Source: Saprospiraceae bacterium (GTDB lineage: Bacteria > Bacteroidota > Bacteroidia > Chitinophagales > Saprospiraceae). From it: 64,000 bases of DNA. The notes under the pieces were generated by a model that saw only the letters and a program-made list of their open reading frames with translations, had not been told where the DNA came from and searched no databases. The stretch spans positions 1,686,501 through 1,750,500 of the forward strand of contig JADKFX010000001.1 in NCBI GenBank assembly GCA_016717265.1. Reading direction: 5' to 3'. Positions 20,489 through 29,572 of the stretch are shown one piece after another (the first letter of the stretch is position 1; each line of letters opens with the position of its first letter). The position numbers and the translations under genes are program-made.

Positions 20489-21241
20489 TTAATTTCTGTC
20501 TTCCTTTATAATCATTTTTACGGCCCCACCTTTGCCCTGAATCATCCCCATTTCTTTCATTTTTTCATCTCTGATTATTTTGAACTCTTGGGCAGTTAGT
20601 TTTTTCCCTTTTGTAGGTTTTATTATTTCATTTTCCTTTAAATTTCTAAAATTAAGTTGTGTTGCGGTAATAGTTCTGGAATCTTTGTCAAATTCAATAC
20701 GAAGTATAACACCCGGTAAATTTGTAAACCCATTGGGTCCTATATGGATTGGAATTTGTGGAGTAAACCAGGCTACAACATCTAAGGTAGTATCCATCAA
20801 TATGGCTTTTTGGCAAGGATATCCGAGAATCATTTTTTGATCATCGGTTAATTTCCATTTCTTAGTGCTTAGATCACCGGTGACTAAAAATTGTTTTCCA
20901 AAAAACTCTGTGGATTGTATTAGCAGATTTTTTTCCTGATTGGTATATATATTATTTTCAGGATTTTTCATTACGATTTGCATATCCATTCCATTTTCTT
21001 CATGGGTTATATCTAAATCTTCATTTTTTGCATCATCTCTATAGTAAGATTCATTTGAAGTAAACAAGAGTGTTTTTAAGATAGTCTGACTAGGAGGTAA
21101 TGTTTTTTTGAGGGACTCATTTCCGTCCGGTAAATCAATGATTATTTTAATACGTTCTTCATATTTTATTTCGCCTGAAGATTGTTGCGATTTTAGAATG
21201 AACGGTAGGCAAAAGATAAGAAATAGAATTTTGTTTTTCAT
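20489..21241 (-). CDS. GLPGLI-family secreted protein
   Basis: A 250-residue protein with a signal peptide (MKNKILFLIFCLPFILKS). The segment FTNLPGVILRIEFDKDS corresponds to the GLPGLILEI hallmark of the GLPGLI family, preceded by the typical WKLTDDQKMILGYPCQKA and VVAWFTPQIPIHIGPNGF pattern. The family is periplasmic or surface-exposed, of unknown biochemical role, and usually encoded with CarboxypepD_reg outer membrane proteins, as here (160 bp spacing). It is divergent from the histidine kinase gene at 21371, so the 129-bp spacer probably carries promoters for both directions. Confidence 0.85.
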   Translation of the reverse strand: MKNKILFLIFCLPFILKSQQSSGEIKYEERIKIIIDLPDGNESLKKTLPPSQTILKTLLFTSNESYYRDDAKNEDLDITHEENGMDMQIVMKNPENNIYTNQEKNLLIQSTEFFGKQFLVTGDLSTKKWKLTDDQKMILGYPCQKAILMDTTLDVVAWFTPQIPIHIGPNGFTNLPGVILRIEFDKDSRTITATQLNFRNLKENEIIKPTKGKKLTAQEFKIIRDEKMKEMGMIQGKGGAVKMIIKEDRN

Positions 21242-21370
21242 AATTTAAATTTTTTATTGGATCAAAGGTATATTTTGAATTTAAATAGTAAGGTTAATTA
21301 AGCTTGATACAAGGTTAATTAAGGTTAAAGTTCATTTTGGTTGAAGAAAGTGATTTAAATTTGTGGTTAA

Positions 21371-22822
21371 ATGGAAATGAAAGGAAATAAAAAGCAAATT
21401 CTGGCTAATGGTTTAATGGTTTCAAGTTTGGTTTTTCTAGCTTGTTTTCTTTCGCTTTATTTGTACAAAAGTTATCAAAAGGAGTACGCTAATTTACAGC
21501 GGGAGGTCGGTTATTATTTTGTAAGTTCTATTCGTAATATTGAAGGCGGTGTCCTGAATAAATTAATTTTTCAATCGGATAGTATGATACAGCCTCAATT
21601 TCATACAAAGCATTTTCGCAGAGATTCTAAAACTTTAAAATCAATAATAAAGATTGAAGATCATAATATTGAAATGCAGGGGAGGAAACTGGAAGTAAGA
21701 GTAGATCGGACAGAGAAGGAGCTTGACCTGAATCAAATTGAAGGTTCCGTGACCATGTTTATTGCAATGGGAAATGACAGTATGGAGTTGAGGGATTCTT
21801 GTGTACCTGTGTCCGAATCAACGAGGGATTTTTTAAGTGCTTTGGAAGCTAATTTTAAATCTAATATGCAAATTGCTAAGCTTCCAATTTCCTATTCAAT
21901 AACAAAAGAAGGTGTAGATACTCTCATGAATCGCAAGATCACTTTAATGGCATCTTATACAGATGTTACCAATGGAGATCGGTATGTTGTTAATATTGAG
22001 AATTATTCACTTTATCTGATCAGAATGATTTTACCAGAAGTACTTTTTTCTATATTATTATTTTTGAGTCTTTTGATATCATTTTACTTGGTTTATAAGT
22101 CCTTAGCTTCAGAAAGCATGCTGCTCAATTTGAAAAATGATTTTATTCAAAACATTACGCATGAATTGAAAACACCCGTTGCCACTGTTAGTGTTGCACT
22201 TGAAGCATTGCAAGATTTTAATGTATTAGAAGATTCAATAAAGAGAACGGATTATATAAACATTTCAAAGCAAGAGTTGAAGCGACTTTCTCTTTTGATT
22301 GATCGGGTATTAAACATTTCGCAGGTAGGAAAAAAAATGCCTACTATATATGCAACTAAGCTTGAGCTTAATAAAGTGGTATTGGATATTTTGGTTGCTT
22401 TAAAATTGCAGTTTGAAAAGTATCGATTTGATATAAATTTTGAATGTATTGGGGATGATTTTATCATCTTCGGTGATAAACAACAAATCGAAAGTCTGGT
22501 ATTCAATTTATTGGATAATGCTTTAAAGTATGGTAACAAGGATCAACCTAAGATTCAAATTCAAATTAAACAGCAGGAAAAATTTGTATGTTTGATAGTG
22601 TCTGATAATGGTATTGGTATTCCAAAAGAATACCAGGATCATATTTTTGAAAAATTTTATAGGGTCCCTCAGGGTGAAATTCATAATGTGAAAGGGTATG
22701 GTTTGGGCTTGAGTTATGTTGCTGCAGTTGTCCAGGAGATGGGCGGAAAGATTCAAGTTGAAAGTACGCAAAATGTAGGCACCAGTTTTATAATTCAATT
22801 TCCAATGCGCCAAGCTGATTAG
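21371..22822 (+). CDS. Sensor histidine kinase (HisKA/HATPase)
   Basis: A 483-residue inner membrane kinase: span near residues 14-32, a periplasmic domain of about 185 residues, a second span near 222-241, then HisKA with HELKTPVATVS (His264) and HATPase_c motifs NLLDNALKYG, DNGIGIPKEY, FEKFYRV and GYGLGLSYV. The stop is 9 bp before the response regulator gene, so the two form an operon. The divergent GLPGLI and TonB-type genes are the likely targets. The pairing resembles RprX/RprY-type systems of Bacteroidetes, but that name is not certain. Confidence 0.9.
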   Translation: MEMKGNKKQILANGLMVSSLVFLACFLSLYLYKSYQKEYANLQREVGYYFVSSIRNIEGGVLNKLIFQSDSMIQPQFHTKHFRRDSKTLKSIIKIEDHNIEMQGRKLEVRVDRTEKELDLNQIEGSVTMFIAMGNDSMELRDSCVPVSESTRDFLSALEANFKSNMQIAKLPISYSITKEGVDTLMNRKITLMASYTDVTNGDRYVVNIENYSLYLIRMILPEVLFSILLFLSLLISFYLVYKSLASESMLLNLKNDFIQNITHELKTPVATVSVALEALQDFNVLEDSIKRTDYINISKQELKRLSLLIDRVLNISQVGKKMPTIYATKLELNKVVLDILVALKLQFEKYRFDINFECIGDDFIIFGDKQQIESLVFNLLDNALKYGNKDQPKIQIQIKQQEKFVCLIVSDNGIGIPKEYQDHIFEKFYRVPQGEIHNVKGYGLGLSYVAAVVQEMGGKIQVESTQNVGTSFIIQFPMRQAD

Positions 22823-22831
22823 TTTAAAGAT

Positions 22832-23530
22832 ATGAATAAAATTCGATTATTTTATGTTGAAGATGAGCCATCTCTTGGCAAAATCGTGAAAGAATCCTTA
22901 GAAAGTAGAGATTTTGAAGTTCGAATGATTACATCTGGTTTGAACGCTATAGAAGAGTTCAAACTTTTTAATCCGGATGTATGTGTTTTAGATGTAATGT
23001 TGCCACATAAAGATGGATTTACAATTAGTAAAGAAATAAAAGAAATTCCAAGTTCTGTTCCAATTTTATTCTTAACTGCGAAAAATCAAACAGAAGATAT
23101 ATTGAAAGGCTTTGCTTCAGGATGCAATGATTATATTCACAAACCGTTTAGTATGGAGGAGCTTATCGTGAGAATAAAAAATTTGCTTAGCTTAACGAGT
23201 ATTCGCCACACAATAAGTTCTTTGTCTACCAGTGTGGATTCTATGAATATAGGATTGTATATATTTTTTCCACTTCGTCAGGAACTGCATTTTGAGAATG
23301 ACGTCCGAAGATTATCTCATAGAGAAACGGAATTATTATTGCTCCTTAGTAATTCTTTAAATCAATTGGTTACGCGTAAGGAAATACTTATGAAGATTTG
23401 GGGAAATGATTCTTTTTTTAATTCCAGGAATCTTGATGTTTATATTAATAAGTTGAGAGATTGTTTGAGGAGTGATAGTAGGGTAGAATTGATTACCTTA
23501 AAAGGGGTAGGATATAGATTGGTAGGATAA
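22832..23530 (+). CDS. OmpR-family response regulator
   Basis: A 232-residue protein with a receiver domain (acidic pair ED near residues 10-11, phosphoacceptor Asp54 in VLDVMLP, Thr/Lys switch residues in LTAK and HKPF) and a C-terminal winged-helix DNA-binding domain (LSHRETELLLLL, RKEILMKIWG, NLDVYINKLRDCL, LITLKGVGYRLVG). It is the cognate partner of the kinase immediately upstream. Nothing in the receiver departs from the family pattern. Confidence 0.92.
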   Translation: MNKIRLFYVEDEPSLGKIVKESLESRDFEVRMITSGLNAIEEFKLFNPDVCVLDVMLPHKDGFTISKEIKEIPSSVPILFLTAKNQTEDILKGFASGCNDYIHKPFSMEELIVRIKNLLSLTSIRHTISSLSTSVDSMNIGLYIFFPLRQELHFENDVRRLSHRETELLLLLSNSLNQLVTRKEILMKIWGNDSFFNSRNLDVYINKLRDCLRSDSRVELITLKGVGYRLVG

Positions 23531-23616
23531 TGGGATTTTATAATAATTCAATTGAATAATGTTCAAAAAAAAATAAAATTATTTTTACAATAAAATATTT
23601 ATGATGAACATAAATA

Positions 23617-24189
23617 TTATTGCATTAAATCATTTACATGTTGCGTAAAAAAATCTTCATAGTACTTAAAGTCAGGTGTATTTAAATCCGAACTCCAAGG
23701 CCTATCTATCCAAACTCGAAGTTGGATGGATTGAGATGCAAGTGGATTATTTAAAAATCGCTCTTCTTCTTTTTGATTCATAAATCCACCTTGAAGGTCA
23801 AAAGTCAAAACGTCGATATCTGTTATGTTATCAAAGTATTCAGGTTGCGTAGTAGCTAAATAGCGTTTAGCTTCTGTATGGAGTTTGACTAAAGTGCAAA
23901 TATGATAATTAAATCCATGTCGGGAGAGATATTCAGCGCCAAGCTTTTGATGGTCAATAGCACTAAATTTACCTTTATGTAATGATTCCGGAATAAAGTA
24001 ACCAATGTTATGAATAAATGCAGAAAATATTAGGGAGACCTCTGTGGTTTCTTGTTCTGCCCAATATGCAGTTTGCAAAGCATGTTTTAGTTGAGAAATG
24101 TCATCATCATCGTCAGAAAAGTCTATGGATTTATAAAAAGCTAAAGCCTTTTCGAGATTTTTTATATGCTTAAAATTCGTTGATTCCAT
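23617..24189 (-). CDS. PhnZ-like HD-fold protein with altered HD dyad
   Basis: A 190-residue protein from the ATG at 24189; an open frame reaches 24258 but the extra 23 residues do not look conserved. The pattern HALQTAYWAE, then LIFSAFIHNIGYF, then DHQKLGAEYLSRHGF and KLHTEAKRYL follows the HD-domain oxygenases related to PhnZ and inositol oxygenase, where the second motif is usually HD. Here it reads HN, so one metal ligand is replaced by Asn. The rest of the ligand set (H, H, D near the start of motifs) seems present. No phosphonate genes are nearby. It may be a divergent or inactive oxygenase, or a phosphohydrolase-like binder. Confidence 0.65.
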   Translation of the reverse strand: MESTNFKHIKNLEKALAFYKSIDFSDDDDDISQLKHALQTAYWAEQETTEVSLIFSAFIHNIGYFIPESLHKGKFSAIDHQKLGAEYLSRHGFNYHICTLVKLHTEAKRYLATTQPEYFDNITDIDVLTFDLQGGFMNQKEEERFLNNPLASQSIQLRVWIDRPWSSDLNTPDFKYYEDFFTQHVNDLMQ

Positions 24190-24403
24190 TGCAAATCTAT
24201 GGTTGAATAATTTGCACAGCTTTAAATGTTTAAAGTCGTGCAAAAATAGCGAATGCAATGTAATGTTAACTTTATCTTATTGTTAAATAATCATAAACTT
24301 TACAAATGTAGAGTTTGGATGATAATCGACAAATGCGTTATTAGCATGTTGAATGAAATGTGGGGTGATTCAGAATTTTATTACATTTGAATTTAAATAT
24401 TAT

Positions 24404-24440
24404 TGTATGTCGTCAAAGTAATTTTAACTTTTCACTTTTT
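24404..24440 (-). mobile_element. Solo terminal end of an IS3-like element
   Basis: The sequence starting TGTATGTCGTCAAAGTAATT at 24404 is also found at the left end of the IS at 56174 and, reverse-complemented, at 58518. All three continue with a closely similar ~34-bp stretch (TTTTAACTTTTCAC here). No transposase remains, so this is a remnant end abutting the stop codon of the glycosyltransferase. Confidence 0.7.
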
Positions 24441-25676
24441 TTAGTTTAGAATCAATTTCTTTCGGTTATGTATTGGTGTATGGTATATAGAATTGAAATC
24501 TCTATTACTATATTGATGATCTTTTATGATTTCAACATATCGCTCCTTGACATCTTTCACAATGCTTTCCCATGGATGATAAATTGAATTTATTGCTCCT
24601 TCTCCTGCTTTTTTTATCGTCTGTTTATCTTTTATCAAGGCAGCTATTTTTTGAACTAATGAATCCCGGTCATTCTCAATGGTAAATCCATTTTCTCCAT
24701 CGATAATATTTTCTGCAGAGGAACTCCCAGCTACAACTATAGAAGGTATTTTAAACGCTGCTGCTTCTTGCATAACGAGTGGGGAGTTGTCGTAAATTGA
24801 TGGAAACACAAATAAATCTGATGCTGCATAAATTTTTTTGAGTTCGGTACGGTCGGTAATTACTCCAAGAAATTTTACTTTATCTTTTAGATTAAATTCC
24901 TTAGCCAGTTTTTTCATTTCTTTTGCTGCGTACCCTTCTCCGACAAATATCATTTTAAATTTTACCTTGTTGTTATGAAGCGTTTTTAGGGCCTCAAGTA
25001 TTAATTTTACATTTTTTTCCCACCGGTGTTGACCAACAAATAGCATGACAAATTCAGTATCGTCTGCTTCAATCATTTTTAATCCTTCTTTGCGGTAATT
25101 TTGAAATTTATTTTTACCAGGAGCTTCCATGTCAGTACCATTTGGCATTATTTCCAAGGCACCTTTAAATCCATATTCTTTCAGTGTATTTCCGGTTGCT
25201 TTATTGGGCACCCATACAAAGTCAGCTTCATTATAAAAATTTAAAATCGTCTTTATCATGTAGTTAATGAAATATTCATTATTGATTATTTTTTTAAAAT
25301 CATCTCGGTATTTACTATGAAAGGTAGTAACAAAGGGGATGTTTTTTTTCTTTGCTAGCTTAAGTGCAAATTGTCCACTTACAAACGGACAATGTGCATG
25401 TAATAAATCAAAATTGATTTGTTTAATTTTCTTTTTAAATTTCACATCAACCATTGGAATGCCTACCCGATAAGGCTTCATACCCGGAAGCTGAACCGAT
25501 TTGAAGCGATATACCTTGTAATCCACATCATCTTTGTAATTTTTTACCTTTGGTGCTGCAAGGATACTTTTTACATTATTTTCTTGTAACCAATGTGCAT
25601 AGTTATGAGCAGTCATTCCAACACCATCCATAATTGGAAAATATGAATCATTAAATTGGCACGTAGTATATTCCAT
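24441..25676 (-). CDS. GT4-family glycosyltransferase
   Basis: A 411-residue cytosolic or membrane-associated glycosyltransferase of GT-B fold. The N-terminal domain has DGVGMTAHNYAHWL and LLHAHCPFVSGQFALKLAKK. The C-terminal nucleotide-sugar domain has FVGQHRWEKNVKLILEAL, KFLGVITDRTELKKIYAASDLFVFPSIYDNSPLVMQEAAA and the EX7E-type motif ending at the QEAAAFKIPSIV segment. Homologues include diacylglycerol glucosyltransferase-like and alpha-mannosyl/glucosyl transferases, and the acceptor cannot be told. The last residues (NRKKLILN, stop) resemble the transposase C-terminus found at 56222 (KQKELALN, stop) and sit against an IS end, so the tail may be IS-derived. Confidence 0.85.
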   Translation of the reverse strand: MEYTTCQFNDSYFPIMDGVGMTAHNYAHWLQENNVKSILAAPKVKNYKDDVDYKVYRFKSVQLPGMKPYRVGIPMVDVKFKKKIKQINFDLLHAHCPFVSGQFALKLAKKKNIPFVTTFHSKYRDDFKKIINNEYFINYMIKTILNFYNEADFVWVPNKATGNTLKEYGFKGALEIMPNGTDMEAPGKNKFQNYRKEGLKMIEADDTEFVMLFVGQHRWEKNVKLILEALKTLHNNKVKFKMIFVGEGYAAKEMKKLAKEFNLKDKVKFLGVITDRTELKKIYAASDLFVFPSIYDNSPLVMQEAAAFKIPSIVVAGSSSAENIIDGENGFTIENDRDSLVQKIAALIKDKQTIKKAGEGAINSIYHPWESIVKDVKERYVEIIKDHQYSNRDFNSIYHTPIHNRKKLILN

Positions 25677-25891
25677 AGTGCAAAAGTATCTGTATGTCTT
25701 TGAAGAATATACAGTTGTAGATTTGGTAACGGAAATTTAATATAGCAAATTTATTTTTAGTTGACTAAATCATGGTAATAAAATTTGGATGTTGATTCTG
25801 AGTTATTTGTCGCATTCATCCTACTTTATTTCTTTACTATTTGTTATTATTATCTTGTTTATTATTTGTATTTTATTTTATTATTTATGAA

Positions 25892-25913
25892 TTATTTGAT
25901 AATTATCAAATAA
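25892..25913. promoter_or_regulatory. 22-bp perfect palindrome, candidate operator
   Basis: A perfect palindrome (half-site TTATTTGATAA) ends 56 bp before the phytase/PhoX-like gene and 33 bp before a TAGCTTTG -7-like box at 25947. Its core GATAATTATC is Fur/PerR-like. A related imperfect version lies near 29507-29523, before the gene at 29573. Operator function is inference. Confidence 0.4.
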
Positions 25914-25969
25914 CAAGATACAGTCAATTGTAAGTTCATGTTACAATAGCTTTGTGATAAATTTTACTT

Positions 25970-28900
25970 ATGAAAACTTCTTTTACACAATTTTTACTCT
26001 GTTCCTTACTAATATTGCTTTTTAAAATGGAAAGTAACTCGCAAATTGCAATGTTGCAAGATTACCAAAACAATAGTTCTGCATTCATTGGAACGTATAA
26101 GGGAGTTGATTTTAGAGAAGCAGGTTTTTCTGGATTGTTTCCAATTCCTGAAACCAACAATAAAGAATTTTGGGTATGTTCTGACAGAGGTGTAAATGTC
26201 GATTGTGCAAATGCCAATCTTGCAGCTTGTAGACCAACTTATGATAAGATGTATTCTTTTCCATCTTATGCTCCTAAAATTCACAGAGTTCGAATTCAAA
26301 ATAATATTTTGGAAATCTTACAAACAATTACTGTAAAAAGGCCAGATGGTGGTCCGGCTTCAGGTATTATTAATCCTACCGGTTTAGGAAGTACAGCGAT
26401 AGAATTAGCATCCATTGATACAGTACAAGATTGCGCTAACTTTCTTTTAAAAACAACGGCAAAGGATACTTTTGGAATTGATCCGGAAGGTATTGTAGTT
26501 GATAAGGATGGAAATTTTTGGTTATGTGAAGAAGGAGGAGCAACTATTTGGAAACTGGATCCAAATGGCGTATTGCTGAAACGGTATACACCCTATGCAA
26601 ATCTTCCAGGTGCGCAATCGGTAGATGTACAAATTGATACGGTCTTTAAATACCGTAAAAACAATCGTGGTTTTGAAGGCATATCCATAACACCGAATGG
26701 GAAAATTTATGCAATTATTCAAAGTGGCATTCTTTACCCAACTCAAGCAATAGGTGAAGCATCAAGAGTTCATCGCATTTTGGAAATTGATCCTGTTACA
26801 AATACGCAACGAATGTTTGCTTATCTTAATGATGGTGTGATTGGTAGTGGTGGTAATTCGATTCGCTTAAGAGATTGGAAAATTGGGGATATGGTTGCAA
26901 TCAATGACAGTACGTTTTTAGTATTAGAAGCGGCCTTGAGAGGAACCACGGATATTAAAAGAATTTACCTTATTAATATCAATCAAGCTACTCCAGTAAA
27001 TTCAGGATTGTATAATGGCCTTACTTTAGAAGGTCTTGTTGACTCCAGTGGATTAGCAAATAATAGTATCAAAGCAGTGAAGAAAACATTGTTTATGGAT
27101 TTATTAGCAAATGGCTGGCCTGCAGTTTTGGATAAAGCAGAAGGGTTAGCAATATTAAATGACAGTACGATTGCGGTTTGTAATGATAATGACTTTGGAC
27201 AATCTTGCCCACTCGCAGATGGACTTCCAATTGCCACAAATAATAAGAGTCATATAATTACTTATGGATTGCATGGAGCAAATAAAATTCCTAATTATCA
27301 AAATCCTCCTTCAATTAATATATCACAAGGACAAACTGGTTTTAGTACATCACAAACTCCATATTTGATTCCTACTTTGCCAAATGTTTCATTTACATCT
27401 ATCTTAACTGCAGGTGATACTGCTACAAATGGATATAAAATGACAGGAATTCCTGATGGGACCGGAGCATTAGATAATGAAGATGGAACGTTTAGTTTAT
27501 TTGTAAATCACGAAATACCAAGTGCAGGAGGAGTCCTTAGAGCGCATGGAGCCAAAGGAGGATTTATTTCTAAATGGATTATTGATAAGAATAGTCTTGA
27601 AGTTTTAAATGGAAGTGATTTAATAAGAACAGTGAAACTTTGGAATGGATCAGGATACACTAACTATAATCCTGAGGATACAACAAGCAGAAAAGCATTT
27701 AATCGTTTTTGTTCTGCAGATCTTCCAGAAGTTTCTGCATTTTATAATGATGCAACTGGATTTGGTACAGAGGAGCGTATTTTTATAAATGGTGAAGAGG
27801 CAGGTAATGAAGGTCGTGCGTTTGCTCATATTGTTACAGGTCCAAATGCAGGTACAAGTTATGAACTTCCGGCATTAGGTAAATTCTCCTGGGAAAATGC
27901 ACTGGCAAACCCAGCAACAGGTAATAAAACAATTGTAATTGGAACAGATGATTCTACTCCAGGACAAGTTTATATTTATATAGGAAATAAAACTAAAAAT
28001 GGCACAGAAGTAGATAAAGCTGGTTTAACAAATGGTAAATTATATGGAATCTCCGTTTCCGGTTTTAATACAGAAACCAACACAAATATACCAGCGGTTA
28101 ACACGGCATTTGGGTTAATTGATTTAGGAATTGTAAGTGATTCATCGGGTGCATCCTTAAATACCAAAAGTAACAACCTTGGTGTTACAAATTTCTTGAG
28201 ACCTGAAGATGGAGCATGGGACCCAGTAAATCCAAATGATTTTTATTTTGTAACTACCAACGGATTTACAAGTCCAAGTCGGTTATGGAGATTACACTTC
28301 AACGATATTAACGATATGAATTCTGGCGGACTTATATCAGTGCTTCTGGTTGGAACAGAAGGTCCAAAGATGATGGATAATTTGACCATTGATAATTCAG
28401 GTCACATTTTAATTCAAGAAGATCCAGGAAATCAAACATATATTGCAAAGATTTGGCAGTATACAATTGCAACTGGTGAAATAAAAGAAATTGCGCATCA
28501 TGATCCAAATCGATTTCTAACTGGTGCTGTAAATTTTTTAACCCAGGATGAAGAATCCTCAGGGATCATTGATGTACAAAGTATTTTGGGACCAGGCAAA
28601 TTCTTATTAGTCGACCAGGCGCATTATTCCATTGCAGGAGAAGTTTATGAGGGTGGTCAAATACTTGCTTTGTTTAATGGAGATACATACAACGCAAATC
28701 CTGAAATAGATTTATATGGAAATGGAATAGAGATTTTTGATGGAGACCCGAATCCAAATCCTTATAACAATACTTTATTTGGAGTTACCAATATTGGAAG
28801 TACAGTAGATAGGACTTTTATTATTCAAAATAATGGCGTTGGAAATTTGAATATTCAAGCTATTCATTTTAGAGGTATAAATGCCGGCTCATTTTCATTA

Positions 28901-29350
28901 GTGTTTCCACCAATATTTCCTTTGAATTTACAGGTTGGAGGATCCCAAAGTTTTACAGTAAGATTTACACCAAATACTACCGGTACGCACGTTTCAACCA
29001 TTCATATTATAAGTAATGATATTGATGAAAAAAATTATGATTTTGGTTTACAAGGGGATGTGCTAACGAGTGTCACCAGTTTAAACGATAAAATTTCAAA
29101 TATAGATTTATTTCCGAATCCAACTTCTTATGAGTCAATTCTTACTTTGACTGCAGCGTCTGCAGAGCAAATTCATATATCCATAGTTGATGTGCAGGGA
29201 AAACTAGTATTGACGCCGATTGAGAAAACTTTAAATGTTGGAAAAAATGCTATTCCACTTTCAACAAGTAAGCTTATGAGCGGCATCTATTTTATTCAAC
29301 TTAAATCAGGGAGTTATTCCAATAAGTTAAAGTTAGAAGTAATGCATTGA
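25970..29350 (+). CDS. Secreted phytase-like / PhoX-like fusion with type IX sorting tail
   Basis: A 1126-residue secreted protein. After a signal peptide (about residues 1-25), residues 35-440 match the esterase-like activity of phytase fold (FGIDPEGIVVDKDGNFWLCEEGG, RGFEGISITPNGKIYAI, EGLAILNDSTIAVCNDNDFG). Residues about 470-920 look like a DUF839/PhoX-type domain (GALDNEDGTFSLFVNHE, NGEEAGNEGRAFAHI, RPEDGAWDPVNPNDFYFVTT). An ASH/choice-of-anchor domain follows (FIIQNNGVGNLNIQ, RFTPNTTGTHVSTIHIISND), then a type IX sorting tail (FPNPTSYESILTL to KLKLEV). It is probably surface-bound or released and may act on organic phosphate esters. Neither catalytic centre can be verified by eye. A rho-independent terminator follows directly. 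Confidence 0.8.
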   Translation: MKTSFTQFLLCSLLILLFKMESNSQIAMLQDYQNNSSAFIGTYKGVDFREAGFSGLFPIPETNNKEFWVCSDRGVNVDCANANLAACRPTYDKMYSFPSYAPKIHRVRIQNNILEILQTITVKRPDGGPASGIINPTGLGSTAIELASIDTVQDCANFLLKTTAKDTFGIDPEGIVVDKDGNFWLCEEGGATIWKLDPNGVLLKRYTPYANLPGAQSVDVQIDTVFKYRKNNRGFEGISITPNGKIYAIIQSGILYPTQAIGEASRVHRILEIDPVTNTQRMFAYLNDGVIGSGGNSIRLRDWKIGDMVAINDSTFLVLEAALRGTTDIKRIYLININQATPVNSGLYNGLTLEGLVDSSGLANNSIKAVKKTLFMDLLANGWPAVLDKAEGLAILNDSTIAVCNDNDFGQSCPLADGLPIATNNKSHIITYGLHGANKIPNYQNPPSINISQGQTGFSTSQTPYLIPTLPNVSFTSILTAGDTATNGYKMTGIPDGTGALDNEDGTFSLFVNHEIPSAGGVLRAHGAKGGFISKWIIDKNSLEVLNGSDLIRTVKLWNGSGYTNYNPEDTTSRKAFNRFCSADLPEVSAFYNDATGFGTEERIFINGEEAGNEGRAFAHIVTGPNAGTSYELPALGKFSWENALANPATGNKTIVIGTDDSTPGQVYIYIGNKTKNGTEVDKAGLTNGKLYGISVSGFNTETNTNIPAVNTAFGLIDLGIVSDSSGASLNTKSNNLGVTNFLRPEDGAWDPVNPNDFYFVTTNGFTSPSRLWRLHFNDINDMNSGGLISVLLVGTEGPKMMDNLTIDNSGHILIQEDPGNQTYIAKIWQYTIATGEIKEIAHHDPNRFLTGAVNFLTQDEESSGIIDVQSILGPGKFLLVDQAHYSIAGEVYEGGQILALFNGDTYNANPEIDLYGNGIEIFDGDPNPNPYNNTLFGVTNIGSTVDRTFIIQNNGVGNLNIQAIHFRGINAGSFSLVFPPIFPLNLQVGGSQSFTVRFTPNTTGTHVSTIHIISNDIDEKNYDFGLQGDVLTSVTSLNDKISNIDLFPNPTSYESILTLTAASAEQIHISIVDVQGKLVLTPIEKTLNVGKNAIPLSTSKLMSGIYFIQLKSGSYSNKLKLEVMH

Positions 29351-29373
29351 TCTGCTTTGTATATAATATTTCT

Positions 29374-29411
29374 AACGGGAAGTGATGTAGAAACACTTCC
29401 CGTTTTTTTTT
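29374..29411 (+). terminator. Rho-independent terminator
   Basis: An 11-bp perfect stem (AACGGGAAGTG and its complement) with a 9-base loop is followed by a run of T residues. It sits 24 bp after the stop of the phytase/PhoX-like gene. Confidence 0.9.
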
Positions 29412-29572
29412 GCTTTTAGAACCTACAAATTATCATTTATTGTATTCATTCGTATATTGATTTATTCAATTTTATTTATTTATTTTGACAATAATCATTA
29501 TAAATTTTGATTATTATCAATTATTTTAGTATAGTTTACTTTAAATTTGGAATTGATTAATTCTAATTTTTA

